Positions 1 through 6,829 of a stretch of DNA of 35,237 nucleotides are shown here, piece by piece. The stretch is from Candidatus Moraniibacteriota bacterium (GTDB lineage Bacteria; Patescibacteriota; Minisyncoccia; Moranbacterales; UBA9337): the NCBI GenBank assembly GCA_026985555.1, contig JALSQF010000010.1, forward strand, positions 225,163-260,399. Reading direction: 5' to 3'. Positions within the stretch are counted from its first letter, which is position 1, and each line of letters opens with the position of its first letter. Made by a program: the position numbers and the translations under genes. Under the pieces are notes generated by a model. It saw only the letters and a program-made list of their open reading frames with translations, was not told where the DNA came from and searched no databases.

Positions 1-735
1 TTCTTTAGCATAAGGAGCATCATCTACAATCATTAAATTAGGTTTGGCTAGTTTAGCAAAACAAGCTTTATCATCGTAAGGAGTTTTTTCTGATCCATAT
101 TTTTGGAAACACTTTTCTTTATATTCTATACCGCTGTTTCTATCTATAATTTTAGCATTTACAAATTTTTTTATTTCTTGAGGAATATATTTTTTTTCTC
201 TAGTAGTTAAAATACCAATTTTTATTCCTTTTTCTTTTAATTTTTCTAAAATAATTCTAGCTGCTGGTCTTATAAAATCAATACTTTGTCGTGGCTTATT
301 ATAATTATTAACATGAGATACTAAGGTTTCATCTAGATCAAAATAAACTTCTTGTATATTAGAATTAACTTTTTGATTGCATAGTTTTAGAAATTCTATT
401 TCAGCTAATATTTTTTTAGTTAAGCTAACGTCTATCTGCAAATCAATTAAATCATCTAGAGATTTGTTTTTAAGTTTTTCTAAAATTTCGTTTTCATCCA
501 AATTTTCAAACTCCAAAAACTTACTATTTTCTGCCTGTTTTAAATTTTCTAGATCAAAAGCCAAATCTTCTCTTAAAAATTCTTCTGTTTTAATTCCATT
601 TGTCAGTTCAAAATTGATCTTTTCCTTTAGAATTTTTTTTAATTCTATTTCTATTTGAGGAATATAAGTTTCTAAATCATTTAAAAACATCTCTTTTTGT
701 TTAGTCTCTTGTTTCCAAAATTTTTCTTGTTGCAT
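1..735 (-). CDS. FCP1/NIF-like HAD-superfamily phosphatase (partial, 3' end outside window)
   Basis: The reading frame is open from an ATG at 735 to the window edge, 245 residues with no stop, so the C-terminus is missing. The first ~125 residues are acidic, Lys/Glu-rich and probably helical, and I do not recognise them. From residue ~130 there is a HAD core: motif I is FDLDETLVS (nucleophile Asp133, general acid Asp135), motif II is GILTTRE (Thr177/178), and motif IV is IVDDAPYAKE (Asp238/239). The segment IDFIRPAARIIL after motif I resembles the RPG-type segment of FCP1/SCP (NIF) phosphatases, so a phosphomonoester or phosphoprotein substrate is plausible. It begins 13 bp after the glycosyltransferase stop and is probably co-transcribed with it. 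No Shine-Dalgarno is visible. The HAD assignment is firm; the FCP1-like subgroup and substrate are inference. Confidence 0.75.
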   Translation of the reverse strand, partial: MQQEKFWKQETKQKEMFLNDLETYIPQIEIELKKILKEKINFELTNGIKTEEFLREDLAFDLENLKQAENSKFLEFENLDENEILEKLKNKSLDDLIDLQIDVSLTKKILAEIEFLKLCNQKVNSNIQEVYFDLDETLVSHVNNYNKPRQSIDFIRPAARIILEKLKEKGIKIGILTTREKKYIPQEIKKFVNAKIIDRNSGIEYKEKCFQKYGSEKTPYDDKACFAKLAKPNLMIVDDAPYAKE

Positions 736-748
736 TATATTTTAATTT

Positions 749-1633
749 TTAATTATTTCTTGAAAAATCATTGAAAGCTTGGATAATCTTTGGCGTTATT
801 TTATCTGAAGAATTATTTCTTATTTTTCTACTATTATACCACTTTCTTAATTCAAAATACATTTTTAAATATATCTTATGATACCAAGAAGCATTTTGAA
901 AAAAGAAATACAAACCAGATTTTACTAACCAATAAATTTTTTGCTCATTGATTTCATTACTCTGTTCTAGATGTTGTATCTGAGAATTTGGAATTATTCC
1001 CAACAAAAATCCAGCTTTCTGCGCTTTCCATGAAAAATCAGCATCCTCATAATATAAAAAATAATTTTCATTTAATATACCTATTTTTCTAAAAACTTCT
1101 TTCTTAATTAACATAGCGCAACCTGTAATAAACTCTGTTGAAATTATTTTTTTTTGCGATAAAATATTTTCCAAATGATTTTCTTGATTGTGCTCTACCT
1201 TCATTTTCCACCAATTAATTTTCCCTCCCGAAAACCATATTTTATTATTTTTATCTTTAATTAAAGGACTGAATACTCCATATTTTTTTTCTTTTTCTGC
1301 TATTTTAATCATCTCTTTCAAAGTATTTCTTTTAATTAATGTATCGTTATTTAATAACCAAACATAATCCGCCATTTTTTCTAAGGCCCAACGAATTCCT
1401 AAATTATTTCCCCTAGCAAAGCCAATATTTTGACTAGATTGAATAAAATGAACTTTAGAAAAATTCATTTTAGCCTTTTCAAAGGAACCATCATTAGATG
1501 CGTTATCTACAACAACTACTTCAAAATTAGGATAATCCAAACGAAAAACACTTTTTAGACAATTATTTAAAACTTTCTTTCCGTTATAATTTAAAATAAT
1601 GATATAAACTTTTGGCCAAATATTTTCTTTCAT
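749..1633 (-). CDS. Glycosyltransferase family 2 (rhamnosyltransferase-like)
   Basis: This 294-residue protein has a GT-A fold start: VYIIILNYNGKKVLNNCLKS, then VVVVDNASNDGS (nucleotide-sugar binding), a DxD-equivalent WLLNNDT near residue 95, and the acceptor-side segment NENYFLYYEDADFSWKAQKAG (ED general-base region), typical of WbbL-like GT2 enzymes. It should transfer a sugar from a nucleotide donor to a lipid- or polysaccharide-linked acceptor on the cytoplasmic face of the membrane. Length is normal for the family and no transmembrane segment is evident. It leads a two-gene unit with the HAD protein (13-bp gap). Upstream, a hairpin terminator isolates it from tRNA(CAT). No Shine-Dalgarno is visible. 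The exact sugar cannot be told from sequence. Confidence 0.9.
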   Translation of the reverse strand: MKENIWPKVYIIILNYNGKKVLNNCLKSVFRLDYPNFEVVVVDNASNDGSFEKAKMNFSKVHFIQSSQNIGFARGNNLGIRWALEKMADYVWLLNNDTLIKRNTLKEMIKIAEKEKKYGVFSPLIKDKNNKIWFSGGKINWWKMKVEHNQENHLENILSQKKIISTEFITGCAMLIKKEVFRKIGILNENYFLYYEDADFSWKAQKAGFLLGIIPNSQIQHLEQSNEINEQKIYWLVKSGLYFFFQNASWYHKIYLKMYFELRKWYNSRKIRNNSSDKITPKIIQAFNDFSRNN

Positions 1634-1685
1634 TATTAATATAATATTGATTTTTATTTTATAAAACTATTCTAACAAAAATATC

Positions 1686-1715
1686 AAAAAGTGGCTAATT
1701 TTAATATTAGCCACT
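1686..1715 (-). terminator. Intrinsic terminator after tRNA(CAT)
   Basis: The minus strand carries an inverted repeat with arms GTGGCTAAT/ATTAGCCAC (1691-1699 and 1706-1714, plus one further A-T pair) followed by a U run (five A on the plus strand at 1686-1690). It lies between the tRNA and the glycosyltransferase and points the right way to end the tRNA transcript. Confidence 0.75.
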
Positions 1716-1750
1716 CTATTTTAAGATAAAATAGCTTTTATACTTTAATG

Positions 1751-1822
1751 TGGGACCGGCAGGATTCGAACCTACGACCAAGCGGTTATGAGCCGCCTGC
1801 TCTACCACTGAGCTACGGTCCC
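1751..1822 (-). tRNA. tRNA with anticodon CAT, probably tRNA-Ile2 (lysidine type)
   Basis: The cloverleaf is complete: acceptor GGGACCG/CGGTCCC, D-stem GCTC/GAGC, anticodon stem GGCGG/CCGCT with loop CTCATAA, and T-arm with TTCGAAT. The anticodon is CAT and the discriminator is A. The anticodon arm and variable region (GAGCAGGCG, CCGCTTGGTCG) are closer to my memory of E. coli ileX than to elongator tRNA-Met. It lacks the initiator hallmarks (C1-A72 mismatch, three G-C pairs at the end of the anticodon stem). I therefore prefer Ile2, which would need TilS. CCA is not encoded. Elongator tRNA-Met remains possible. Confidence 0.9.
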
Positions 1823-1841
1823 TAATTTTTTAATTGTATTA

Positions 1842-1869
1842 ATTATAACAATTTTTTCTATTAATTCAA
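1842..1869 (-). promoter_or_regulatory. Promoter for tRNA(CAT)
   Basis: On the minus strand, TTGAAT (1864-1869), a 16-nt spacer and TATAAT (1842-1847) sit about 20 nt before the mature tRNA 5' end. The -10 is a perfect sigma70 hexamer. It lies immediately after the upstream terminator, so the tRNA has its own transcript. Confidence 0.65.
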
Positions 1870-1878
1870 AATTTTTAT

Positions 1879-1922
1879 AAAAAAATTTCTGGCTATTTAA
1901 ATGGATATTTAAATAGCCAGAA
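1879..1922 (-). terminator. Palindromic terminator, short copy of a two-copy element
   Basis: Perfect 16-bp arms (1887-1902 and 1907-1922, core CTGGCTATTTAAAT/ATTTAAATAGCCAG) enclose a 4-nt loop. On the minus strand a run of seven U follows within three bases (A on plus at 1879-1885). It sits a few bases after the stop of the 114-residue membrane protein and fits an intrinsic terminator for it. A longer version of the same sequence is at 12017-12074. Confidence 0.7.
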
Positions 1923-1926
1923 GGAT

Positions 1927-2271
1927 TTAATGCATAATTTCTTCTTTTAAAAATATTGCCATTTTTAAAAGAAAAGTCTTAAAGGAAAATAAAACTATTA
2001 ACCACAAAAAATAAATTATTGTTAAGATAAAACAATTTATTTTTTGCATATCTTCCACCCAAAAAGCGAACAAAAATAATAAAGGAATAATTGTTACAAA
2101 AATTGCTACCATAGCATCTATCATATAATTGTTAAAATAAAAGAATAAAATTAAAAAGGGAGATACCGAATTAATTTCATTTTTCTTGTAAATATTTGGC
2201 TGACTTTTTATAAGAAACCAAAAAATTGGCAACCAAATATAAGAAAAAAGGATTGCTTGAATTTTCGTCAT
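1927..2271 (-). CDS. Small integral membrane protein, function unknown
   Basis: This 114-residue protein has about three hydrophobic segments: residues ~5-21, a central block around 36-72 (SPFLILFFYF, then MVAIFVTIIPLLFLFAFWV), and ~79-103. The C-terminus KEEIMH is short and polar. I do not recognise a family. The start is well supported: a strong Shine-Dalgarno AAGGAGG ends 5 nt before the ATG, unlike most genes here, which have none. This suggests a real, efficiently translated gene. It is monocistronic by position, with a terminator just after it and about 500 bp without genes upstream. It could be a small envelope or transport accessory protein; nothing in the context decides. Confidence 0.7.
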   Translation of the reverse strand: MTKIQAILFSYIWLPIFWFLIKSQPNIYKKNEINSVSPFLILFFYFNNYMIDAMVAIFVTIIPLLFLFAFWVEDMQKINCFILTIIYFLWLIVLFSFKTFLLKMAIFLKEEIMH

Positions 2272-2597
2272 AACCCCTCCTTTATTATTTATTATTGGTT
2301 ATTTTATTTTTAAAAAACTTTTTGAAAGAATCAACAATTTCTCCTGCATAAAGACTATTAGATTTTTAATTTTTTGTAAAGTCTTTCAATTTATTTTACT
2401 CTACAAATTCTTTATTAATTGGCAATAATTAAATTGATAAAAAATTTACTAATTACTAATAATACTGTTATATTATTCAAAAAAATATCTAAAAATAATT
2501 ATAACTCAAAAGGTTTTAATTTTGCCAAAAAACTCAGAAAAAAATTTGTTACATTTACATTCTAAAAAAATAAAAACTAAAAAAGACTTGTTTATAG

Positions 2598-2760
2598 TTG
2601 TGGACAATAATTGAAAATGCGCTAACCTTTTTTGAGCGAAACTCCTCTGACGTTTCGCTCAAAAAAGGTTGCTTTGATTTTGTACCACCATATGATTTTA
2701 CCGTTAAATTCCTAGCGAGCCGCGCCGCAAGGCGCGGCGAGCAAATAAGACAATCCACAT
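2598..2760. repeat. Compact structured element with two hairpins next to tRNA-Val
   Basis: About 160 bp is bounded by short inverted ends, TGTGGA (2599-2604) and TCCACA (2754-2759). It contains (a) a perfect 19-bp inverted repeat at 2624-2642 and 2652-2670 with a 9-nt loop, each arm carrying a 6-nt homopolymer run, and (b) a very GC-rich hairpin at 2715-2742 in an otherwise ~28% GC neighbourhood. No target-site duplication is obvious at the ends. Base composition unlike the surroundings and TIR-like ends suggest a small non-autonomous mobile or dispersed element, or a structured RNA gene. A protein-coding role is unlikely. Confidence 0.5.
2715..2742 (+). ncRNA. GC-rich hairpin with GCAA tetraloop and tandem G.A pairs
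   Basis: Read on the plus strand, 8 G-C/C-G pairs (2719-2726 with 2731-2738) close a GCAA loop, a GNRA tetraloop. Below them, G2717.A2740 and A2718.G2739 form a tandem GA mismatch, then two more G-C pairs (2715-2716 with 2741-2742). These are RNA-stabilising motifs that exist only on the plus strand; the complement has a TTGC loop and C.T mismatches. This hints at an RNA transcribed rightwards. No promoter is clear. Confidence 0.35.
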
Positions 2761-2783
2761 CTAAAAATTTGCAAAATCTAATA

Positions 2784-2860
2784 TGGTGGACGATACTGGA
2801 TTCGAACCAGTGACCTCTTCTTTGTAAGAGAAGCGCTCTAACCAGCTGAGCTAATCGTCC
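2784..2860 (-). tRNA. tRNA-Val (anticodon TAC)
   Basis: The acceptor GGACGAT/ATCGTCC pairs perfectly. D-arm GCTC/GAGC; anticodon stem CTTCT/AGAAG with loop CTTACAA, giving TAC; T-arm ACTGG/CCAGT with TTCGAAT. The discriminator A is followed by genome-encoded CCA (2784-2786), unlike the other tRNAs in the window. The spacing after tRNA-Leu is 15 bp, so the two may share a transcript with rplS. Confidence 0.95.
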
Positions 2861-2875
2861 TTAAACGTAAACTAG

Positions 2876-2960
2876 TGCCACAGGTGGGATTTGAACCCAC
2901 ACGCCCTCAATGGACACTAGCCCCTCAAGCTAGCCTGTCTACCAGTTCCAGCACTGCGGC
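2876..2960 (-). tRNA. tRNA-Leu (anticodon GAG)
   Basis: This is a class II tRNA of 85 nt with a long variable arm. Acceptor GCCGCAG/CTGTGGC (one G-U pair); anticodon stem CTAGC/GCTAG with loop TTGAGGG, giving GAG; T-arm with TTCAAAT. The discriminator is A and CCA is not encoded. It lies 54 bp downstream of rplS on the same strand. Confidence 0.95.
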
Positions 2961-3014
2961 TTTTAGCTTGTAGTTTATTATTTCTATTTTTTAACTAAAA
3001 CTCTATTAAATAAA

Positions 3015-3551
3015 TTATTTATTTTCTTGATTATTTTTTTCTTTCTCTTCGCTTTCTGTATTTTTATTTTTAAGATCTTTATCTTTTTGATTTATTTCTT
3101 TTTGAGTTTCTTTTTTGTTTTCTTTAGATTTATTTTTTTCAATCTTATTTTCTTTATCTACGCTCTGTTTCTTAGTTGCTAGTTTTTCTGATTTTTTTGC
3201 TTGAAAATCGGTAAATTTAAATCTTAAAGATTTAGCTGTTTTTTGTCTAACATAGTAAAGCTTTGCTCTTCTTACTTTTGCTCTTTTTATCAGTTCTATT
3301 TTTTCTATAACTGGAGAATAAATAGGAACAATTATTTCTACTCCTACTCCATTAGAAACCTTCCTCACAGTTATCATAGGAGAAGAACTTTGTTTTCCTT
3401 TTATGGCAATTATCATTCCTTCAAAAATCTGAATTCTTTCTTTTTTTCCCTCCTTTATTTTTCTGTGAACTTTAACCCAGTCTCCTGCTCTAAAATCAGC
3501 CATTTCTTTTTTTCTTTGGTTTAAATTAAATTGAATAAGTTTAGTTAACAT
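3015..3551 (-). CDS. rplS: 50S ribosomal protein L19 with a long charged C-terminal tail
   Basis: L19 sits at the 30S-50S interface. Residues 1-~115 match the family: FRAGDWVKVHRKIKEGKKERIQIFEG, the segment IIAIKGKQSSSPMITVRKVSNGVGVE, and the closing RRAKLYYVRQKTAKSLR. The usual protein ends near there. Here ~60 further residues of Lys/Glu/Asn-rich, low-complexity, probably disordered sequence follow (residues ~118-178). The start gives the expected N-terminal length before FRAGD. No Shine-Dalgarno is visible. tRNA-Leu and tRNA-Val follow on the same strand and could be processed from the same transcript. The assignment is secure; the tail's role is unknown. Confidence 0.95.
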   Translation of the reverse strand: MLTKLIQFNLNQRKKEMADFRAGDWVKVHRKIKEGKKERIQIFEGMIIAIKGKQSSSPMITVRKVSNGVGVEIIVPIYSPVIEKIELIKRAKVRRAKLYYVRQKTAKSLRFKFTDFQAKKSEKLATKKQSVDKENKIEKNKSKENKKETQKEINQKDKDLKNKNTESEEKEKNNQENK

Positions 3552-3849
3552 AATTTTGAAAATATTAGAAAAAACTAGCTAATCTAGTTGTTTTTCAACT
3601 ATTATTTTTTAACTTTTTCAGTTTATACTAAAACCACAAAATAGTCAATGGTTACTTTGTTGATTCTTTATTTCTTATCTTTTTATAGCTCTTGTTTCTA
3701 AAATTACTCTTCTAAATCAATATTTTATTTTACTTAGATACTTTTTAAAATTATTTTTTATCTAATTTTTAGTAATTTTAAAATAATACTTTTTTTCCAT
3801 AAATTTAGAATTCAAATTTATTCCACACACCATCCTGTTCCACCCATTT

Positions 3850-4203
3850 CTAAACCTGGACTATCAAAATAGCAGGTGCAATACGAAAAGCTATATAAGA
3901 ATGTAAACCTATGCCAAAAATTAATCCACTTGTAAAAAATATTAAATGAGCAGTAAATTTCTTAGATTTATTGTTTTTGGAGAAATGTTTATGTAAATAA
4001 TGCCATCCTAAAAATAAAAAATAAAAAGAAAAAACTAAAACAACCGGAAGTAAAATAGCTCTAAAAGCAATCCGAGAAAAATTAATGGCAGTAAAAGAAA
4101 AGGCTATAAAATAAGAAGTTAATAATCCTAGATACCAATTTTTTCTAAAAATTTCGTAGGTTAATAGAAAAGGTATTAAGTTATAATTATGTATTACTTT
4201 TTT
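3850..4203 (-). pseudogene. Relic of a polytopic membrane glycosyltransferase (GT39/ArnT-like)
   Basis: A minus-strand frame of about 116 codons with no start at its head runs to a stop at 3850. The translation is membrane-protein-like. It contains FRKNWYLGLLTSYFIAFSFT, INFSRIAFRAILLPVVLVFS, LGWHYLHKHF, and FGIGLHSYIAFRIAPAIL. These resemble the middle membrane segments of dolichyl-phosphate-mannose-type (GT39/PMT-like) glycosyltransferases, whose full length is several hundred residues. The N-terminal catalytic loop and the C-terminal half are both missing. It is wedged between the dnaK terminator and rplS. It appears to be a decayed remnant and is probably not expressed. The family identification is from motif style and is moderate. 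Confidence 0.5.
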
Positions 4204-4249
4204 AAAATAATTAAAAACAACGCTTTAAAGCGTTGTTTTTAATTATTTT
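4204..4249 (-). terminator. dnaK terminator: 46-bp perfect palindrome
   Basis: The sequence from 4204 to 4249 is its own reverse complement, with core AACAACGCTTTAAAGCGTTG. It lies 23 bp after the dnaK stop. The stem ends in A/T-rich arms that provide a U tract on either strand, so it can terminate transcription from both sides. It closes the heat-shock operon. Confidence 0.75.
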
Positions 4250-4271
4250 TTTCAAAAACAGACAGTATTGT

Positions 4272-6230
4272 TTATTTTTGATTGTCCTGATTTTCATTAT
4301 CTTTATTATCATTATCTTTATCTTCTTCCACTTCAGCATCTTTTACGCCTTTTTCATTTTCTTTATTTTTAGAATTTTGATCCTTTTCATTGTCTTGATT
4401 CTGAGAAGACTCTTTTTGATTAGCCGCTTTATACAACTCCTCTCCTATTTTCTGCGCTTCTTGAGAAAGCTCTTCTGTTGCCTTTTTAATCATATCTATT
4501 TCTGCTTTCTCATCTTTAAGAATATTTTTTAAAGCTTCTATTTTTTCTTCTACTGGTTTTTTCTTTTCAACACTTATCTTATCTCCCGCATCCTTTAAAG
4601 CTTTTTCAGTGGTAAATATCAAAGTATCTGCTGTGTTTCTAGCTTCTACTAATTCTTTTTTCTTTTTGTCTTCTTCAGCATGCTCTTCGGCTTCCTTTTT
4701 CATTCTTTCTATCTCTTCTTCACTAATACCTGTAGAAGCTTCTATTCTAATAGATTGTGATTTTCCACTAGCTTTATCTTTAGCAGTAACATTTAAAATC
4801 CCATTAGCATCAATATCAAAAGTTACTTCTATCTGTGGCACTCCACGAGGAGCGGGTGGTATGCCATCTAAAATAAATCTTCCTAAACTTTTATTGTCCG
4901 CTGCCATCTGCCTTTCACCTTGTAACACATGAATATCTACACTGGTTTGATTATCAGCTGCTGTAGAAAAAATCTGTGATTTAGTAGCAGGAATAGTAGT
5001 ATTACGTGGAATCAAAGGTGTCATAACTCCACCCATTGTTTCAATTCCTAAAGTTAAAGGAGTTACATCTAACAATAAAACATCTTTAACATCTCCAGCT
5101 AAAACTCCTCCTTGAATAGCTGCACCTAGCGCTACCACTTCATCAGGATTAACAGAAGCATTGGGTTTTTTGCCAAAAAATTCTTCCACTTTCTTTTGAA
5201 CTAAAGGCATTCTGGTCATACCTCCTACTAAAATAACTTCGTTAATATCTTTAGCTGTTAATTTAGCATCTTCTAATGCTTTCTTTACAGGTTCCATAGT
5301 TCTCTCCACTAAATCATTTACTAATTCTTCTAACTTAGAACGAGTTAGTGTCATTACCAAATGTTTAGGCCCGCTAGCGTCACTAGTAATAAAGGGTTGA
5401 TTAATTTCCGTTTCTTGAGCAGTAGATAACTCAATTTTTGCTTTCTCAGCAGCTTCCTTAATTCTTTGTAAAGCTAAATTATCTTTACTTAAATCAATCC
5501 CTTCTTGCTTTTTAAATTCATCAATAATCCATTGAATAATCACTTGATCAAAATCATCTCCTCCTAAATGAGTATCTCCATTAGTAGATTTCACTTCTAC
5601 TGTATCATCTCCTACTTCTAATATAGAAATATCAAAAGTTCCTCCCCCTAAATCATACACCGCTATTTTTTCATCTTTCTTTTTATTAAAACCATAAGCT
5701 AAAGCTGCCGCTGTTGGTTCATTAATAATTCTTTTTACATCTAAACCGGCTATTTCTCCCGCTTCTTTAGTAGCTTTTCGTTGTGAATCGTCAAAATAAG
5801 CTGGAACAGTAATTACCGCTTCAGTAATTTTGGTGCCTAATTTTTCCTCAGCATCTGTTTTTAGTTTTTGCAAAACCATAGCTGATATTTCACGAGGCGT
5901 ATATTCTTTTCCACCCATAACTACCTTTACTTCTCCTTTATCACCTTTTACAATTTTAAACGGAAACAATTTAATATCTCTTTGAACTTCTGGATCGTCA
6001 TATGTTCTACCAATTAAACGTTTTACAGAAAAAATAGTATTTTCTGGATTAGTAACCGCTTGTCTTTTAGCCAATAAACCTACTAATCGTTCTCCATTTT
6101 TATTAACAGCCACCATAGAAGGAGTGGTTCTTCCTCCTTCTTTATTTTCCACAATTTCTGGTTGACCACCTTCAACTACTGCCATAGCACTGTTAGTGGT
6201 TCCTAAATCAATTCCTAAAATTTTTCCCAT
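4272..6230 (-). CDS. dnaK: Chaperone DnaK (Hsp70)
   Basis: This is an ATP-dependent folding chaperone of 652 residues. The nucleotide-binding domain starts [20 protein letters not shown]. It includes phosphate-2 motif [29 protein letters not shown], and [15 protein letters not shown]. The linker [13 protein letters not shown] leads to the substrate domain, followed by the helical lid. The last ~50 residues are Asn/Asp/Lys/Glu-rich, with DAEVEE in place of the usual C-terminal EEVD-like end. It is the last gene of hrcA-grpE-hsp20-dnaK. No Shine-Dalgarno precedes the ATG; instead the leader is an A-rich stretch directly after a 17-bp stem-loop (6241-6279). DnaJ is not encoded nearby. Confidence 0.98.
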   Translation of the reverse strand: MGKILGIDLGTTNSAMAVVEGGQPEIVENKEGGRTTPSMVAVNKNGERLVGLLAKRQAVTNPENTIFSVKRLIGRTYDDPEVQRDIKLFPFKIVKGDKGEVKVVMGGKEYTPREISAMVLQKLKTDAEEKLGTKITEAVITVPAYFDDSQRKATKEAGEIAGLDVKRIINEPTAAALAYGFNKKKDEKIAVYDLGGGTFDISILEVGDDTVEVKSTNGDTHLGGDDFDQVIIQWIIDEFKKQEGIDLSKDNLALQRIKEAAEKAKIELSTAQETEINQPFITSDASGPKHLVMTLTRSKLEELVNDLVERTMEPVKKALEDAKLTAKDINEVILVGGMTRMPLVQKKVEEFFGKKPNASVNPDEVVALGAAIQGGVLAGDVKDVLLLDVTPLTLGIETMGGVMTPLIPRNTTIPATKSQIFSTAADNQTSVDIHVLQGERQMAADNKSLGRFILDGIPPAPRGVPQIEVTFDIDANGILNVTAKDKASGKSQSIRIEASTGISEEEIERMKKEAEEHAEEDKKKKELVEARNTADTLIFTTEKALKDAGDKISVEKKKPVEEKIEALKNILKDEKAEIDMIKKATEELSQEAQKIGEELYKAANQKESSQNQDNEKDQNSKNKENEKGVKDAEVEEDKDNDNKDNENQDNQK

Positions 6231-6240
6231 ATTTTTTTGT

Positions 6241-6279
6241 TTTTCTCATAATTAGTTAAATCAACTAATTATGAGAAAA
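6241..6279 (-). promoter_or_regulatory. 17-bp stem-loop in the dnaK leader
   Basis: Perfect arms at 6241-6257 and 6263-6279 enclose a 5-nt loop; the stem ends 10 nt before the dnaK ATG. On the transcript it is followed by A-rich sequence, so it is not an intrinsic terminator. It could affect mRNA stability, processing or start-site access. Function is inferred only from position. Confidence 0.5.
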
Positions 6280-6337
6280 TAAATTATTTTAAATTATTTT
6301 ATTAATTATTTACTAATGTTATTTAATCATTCTTTTT

Positions 6338-6366
6338 GGTTACCTAATATAAAATATTAGGTAACC
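6338..6366 (-). promoter_or_regulatory. 13-bp stem-loop after hsp20
   Basis: Arms GGTTACCTAATAT/ATATTAGGTAACC with a 3-nt loop lie 10 bp past the hsp20 stop. No U run follows on the minus strand (A run instead), so read-through to dnaK is expected. It may be a processing or 3'-protecting hairpin that sets hsp20 and dnaK mRNA levels separately. Confidence 0.45.
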
Positions 6367-6376
6367 TTAACAATGA

Positions 6377-6787
6377 CTAATCATTAGATTTAATACTTAT
6401 CTTTTTAGGTTTAGCTTCTTCTACTTTTGGCAAAGTAATTTTTAGAACTCCTTTTTCATAAGTAGCTTCAGCCTCATCTTCTTTAACATTAACAGGTAAT
6501 GATACAGAACGAGAGAAATTTCCTTTTTTTACTTCTTTACGATAATAATTTTCCTTTTTTATTTCCTTTTTCTCATCAACCTTACCTGCCACAGTAAGAA
6601 TATTATCTTTTACTGTTATATCTACTTTTTCTGGATCAACACCCGCTAAAGGAACTTCTATTACCACATCATTACCTTTTTCATAAACATCCATTGGCAA
6701 AGAAAAGTCTGCTCCACTCCATACCTCATCTTCAAAAAATCTATCTAATTCTCCTAAAGGAGTCCATTGAATTAAGTTTCTACTCAT
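6377..6787 (-). CDS. hsp20: Small heat-shock protein (Hsp20/alpha-crystallin)
   Basis: This is an ATP-independent holdase that keeps unfolding proteins soluble. Its 136 residues are a short N-terminal arm (WTPLGELDRFFEDEVW), an alpha-crystallin domain from ~residue 30 (PMDVYEKGNDVVIEVPLAGV, DITVKDNILTVAG, then GNFSRSVSLPVNV) and a C-terminal extension; the GVLKITLPK signature is present. I chose the ATG at 6787 rather than the in-frame GTG at 6796: a perfect AGAAAGGAGGTGAT Shine-Dalgarno ends 5 nt before this ATG and would overlap the GTG. It lies between grpE and dnaK, so it is expected to be under HrcA/CIRCE control. Confidence 0.95.
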   Translation of the reverse strand: MSRNLIQWTPLGELDRFFEDEVWSGADFSLPMDVYEKGNDVVIEVPLAGVDPEKVDITVKDNILTVAGKVDEKKEIKKENYYRKEVKKGNFSRSVSLPVNVKEDEAEATYEKGVLKITLPKVEEAKPKKISIKSND

Positions 6788-6809
6788 ATTTATCACCTCC
6801 TTTCTTTTT
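6788..6809 (-). promoter_or_regulatory. Exceptionally strong Shine-Dalgarno of hsp20
   Basis: The minus strand reads AGAAAGGAGGTGAT shortly before the hsp20 ATG. This is complementary to the usual 3' end of bacterial 16S rRNA over about 14 nt. Most neighbours, including grpE, hrcA and dnaK in the same operon, have no recognisable Shine-Dalgarno. Confidence 0.8.
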
Positions 6810-6829
6810 ATTTATTTTTTAATTAAACA

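Larger units (their letters stand above)
2272..2783. other. Gene-free stretch of ~510 bp, half of it a structured element
   Basis: 2272-2597 is very AT-rich and shows no convincing reading frame or strong structure. 2598-2760 holds the structured element described separately. The two small overlapping reading frames across it, one per strand, look like by-products of its inverted repeats. The last 23 bases lead into tRNA-Val. Confidence 0.6.

Noticed and set aside
2555-2813. Two overlapping small reading frames on opposite strands (67 and 71 codons)
   Set aside because: They mirror each other across the inverted repeats of the structured element, and the plus-strand one runs into tRNA-Val. 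No protein-like composition.
3556-3600. Small hairpin AACTAG/CTAGTT upstream of rplS as an autoregulatory leader
   Set aside because: Only a six-base stem; too weak to support a specific regulatory claim.
4233-4932. Plus-strand frames opposite dnaK and other plus-strand frames opposite rplS, the permeases, murC, the GH26-like gene, tyrS, rnhA and the ligase
   Set aside because: They lie wholly within better-supported genes on the other strand and have the hydrophobic or Ser/Phe-rich look of antisense shadows.
6788-6796. GTG at 6796 as hsp20 start
   Set aside because: It would overlap the Shine-Dalgarno; the ATG at 6787 is correctly spaced.
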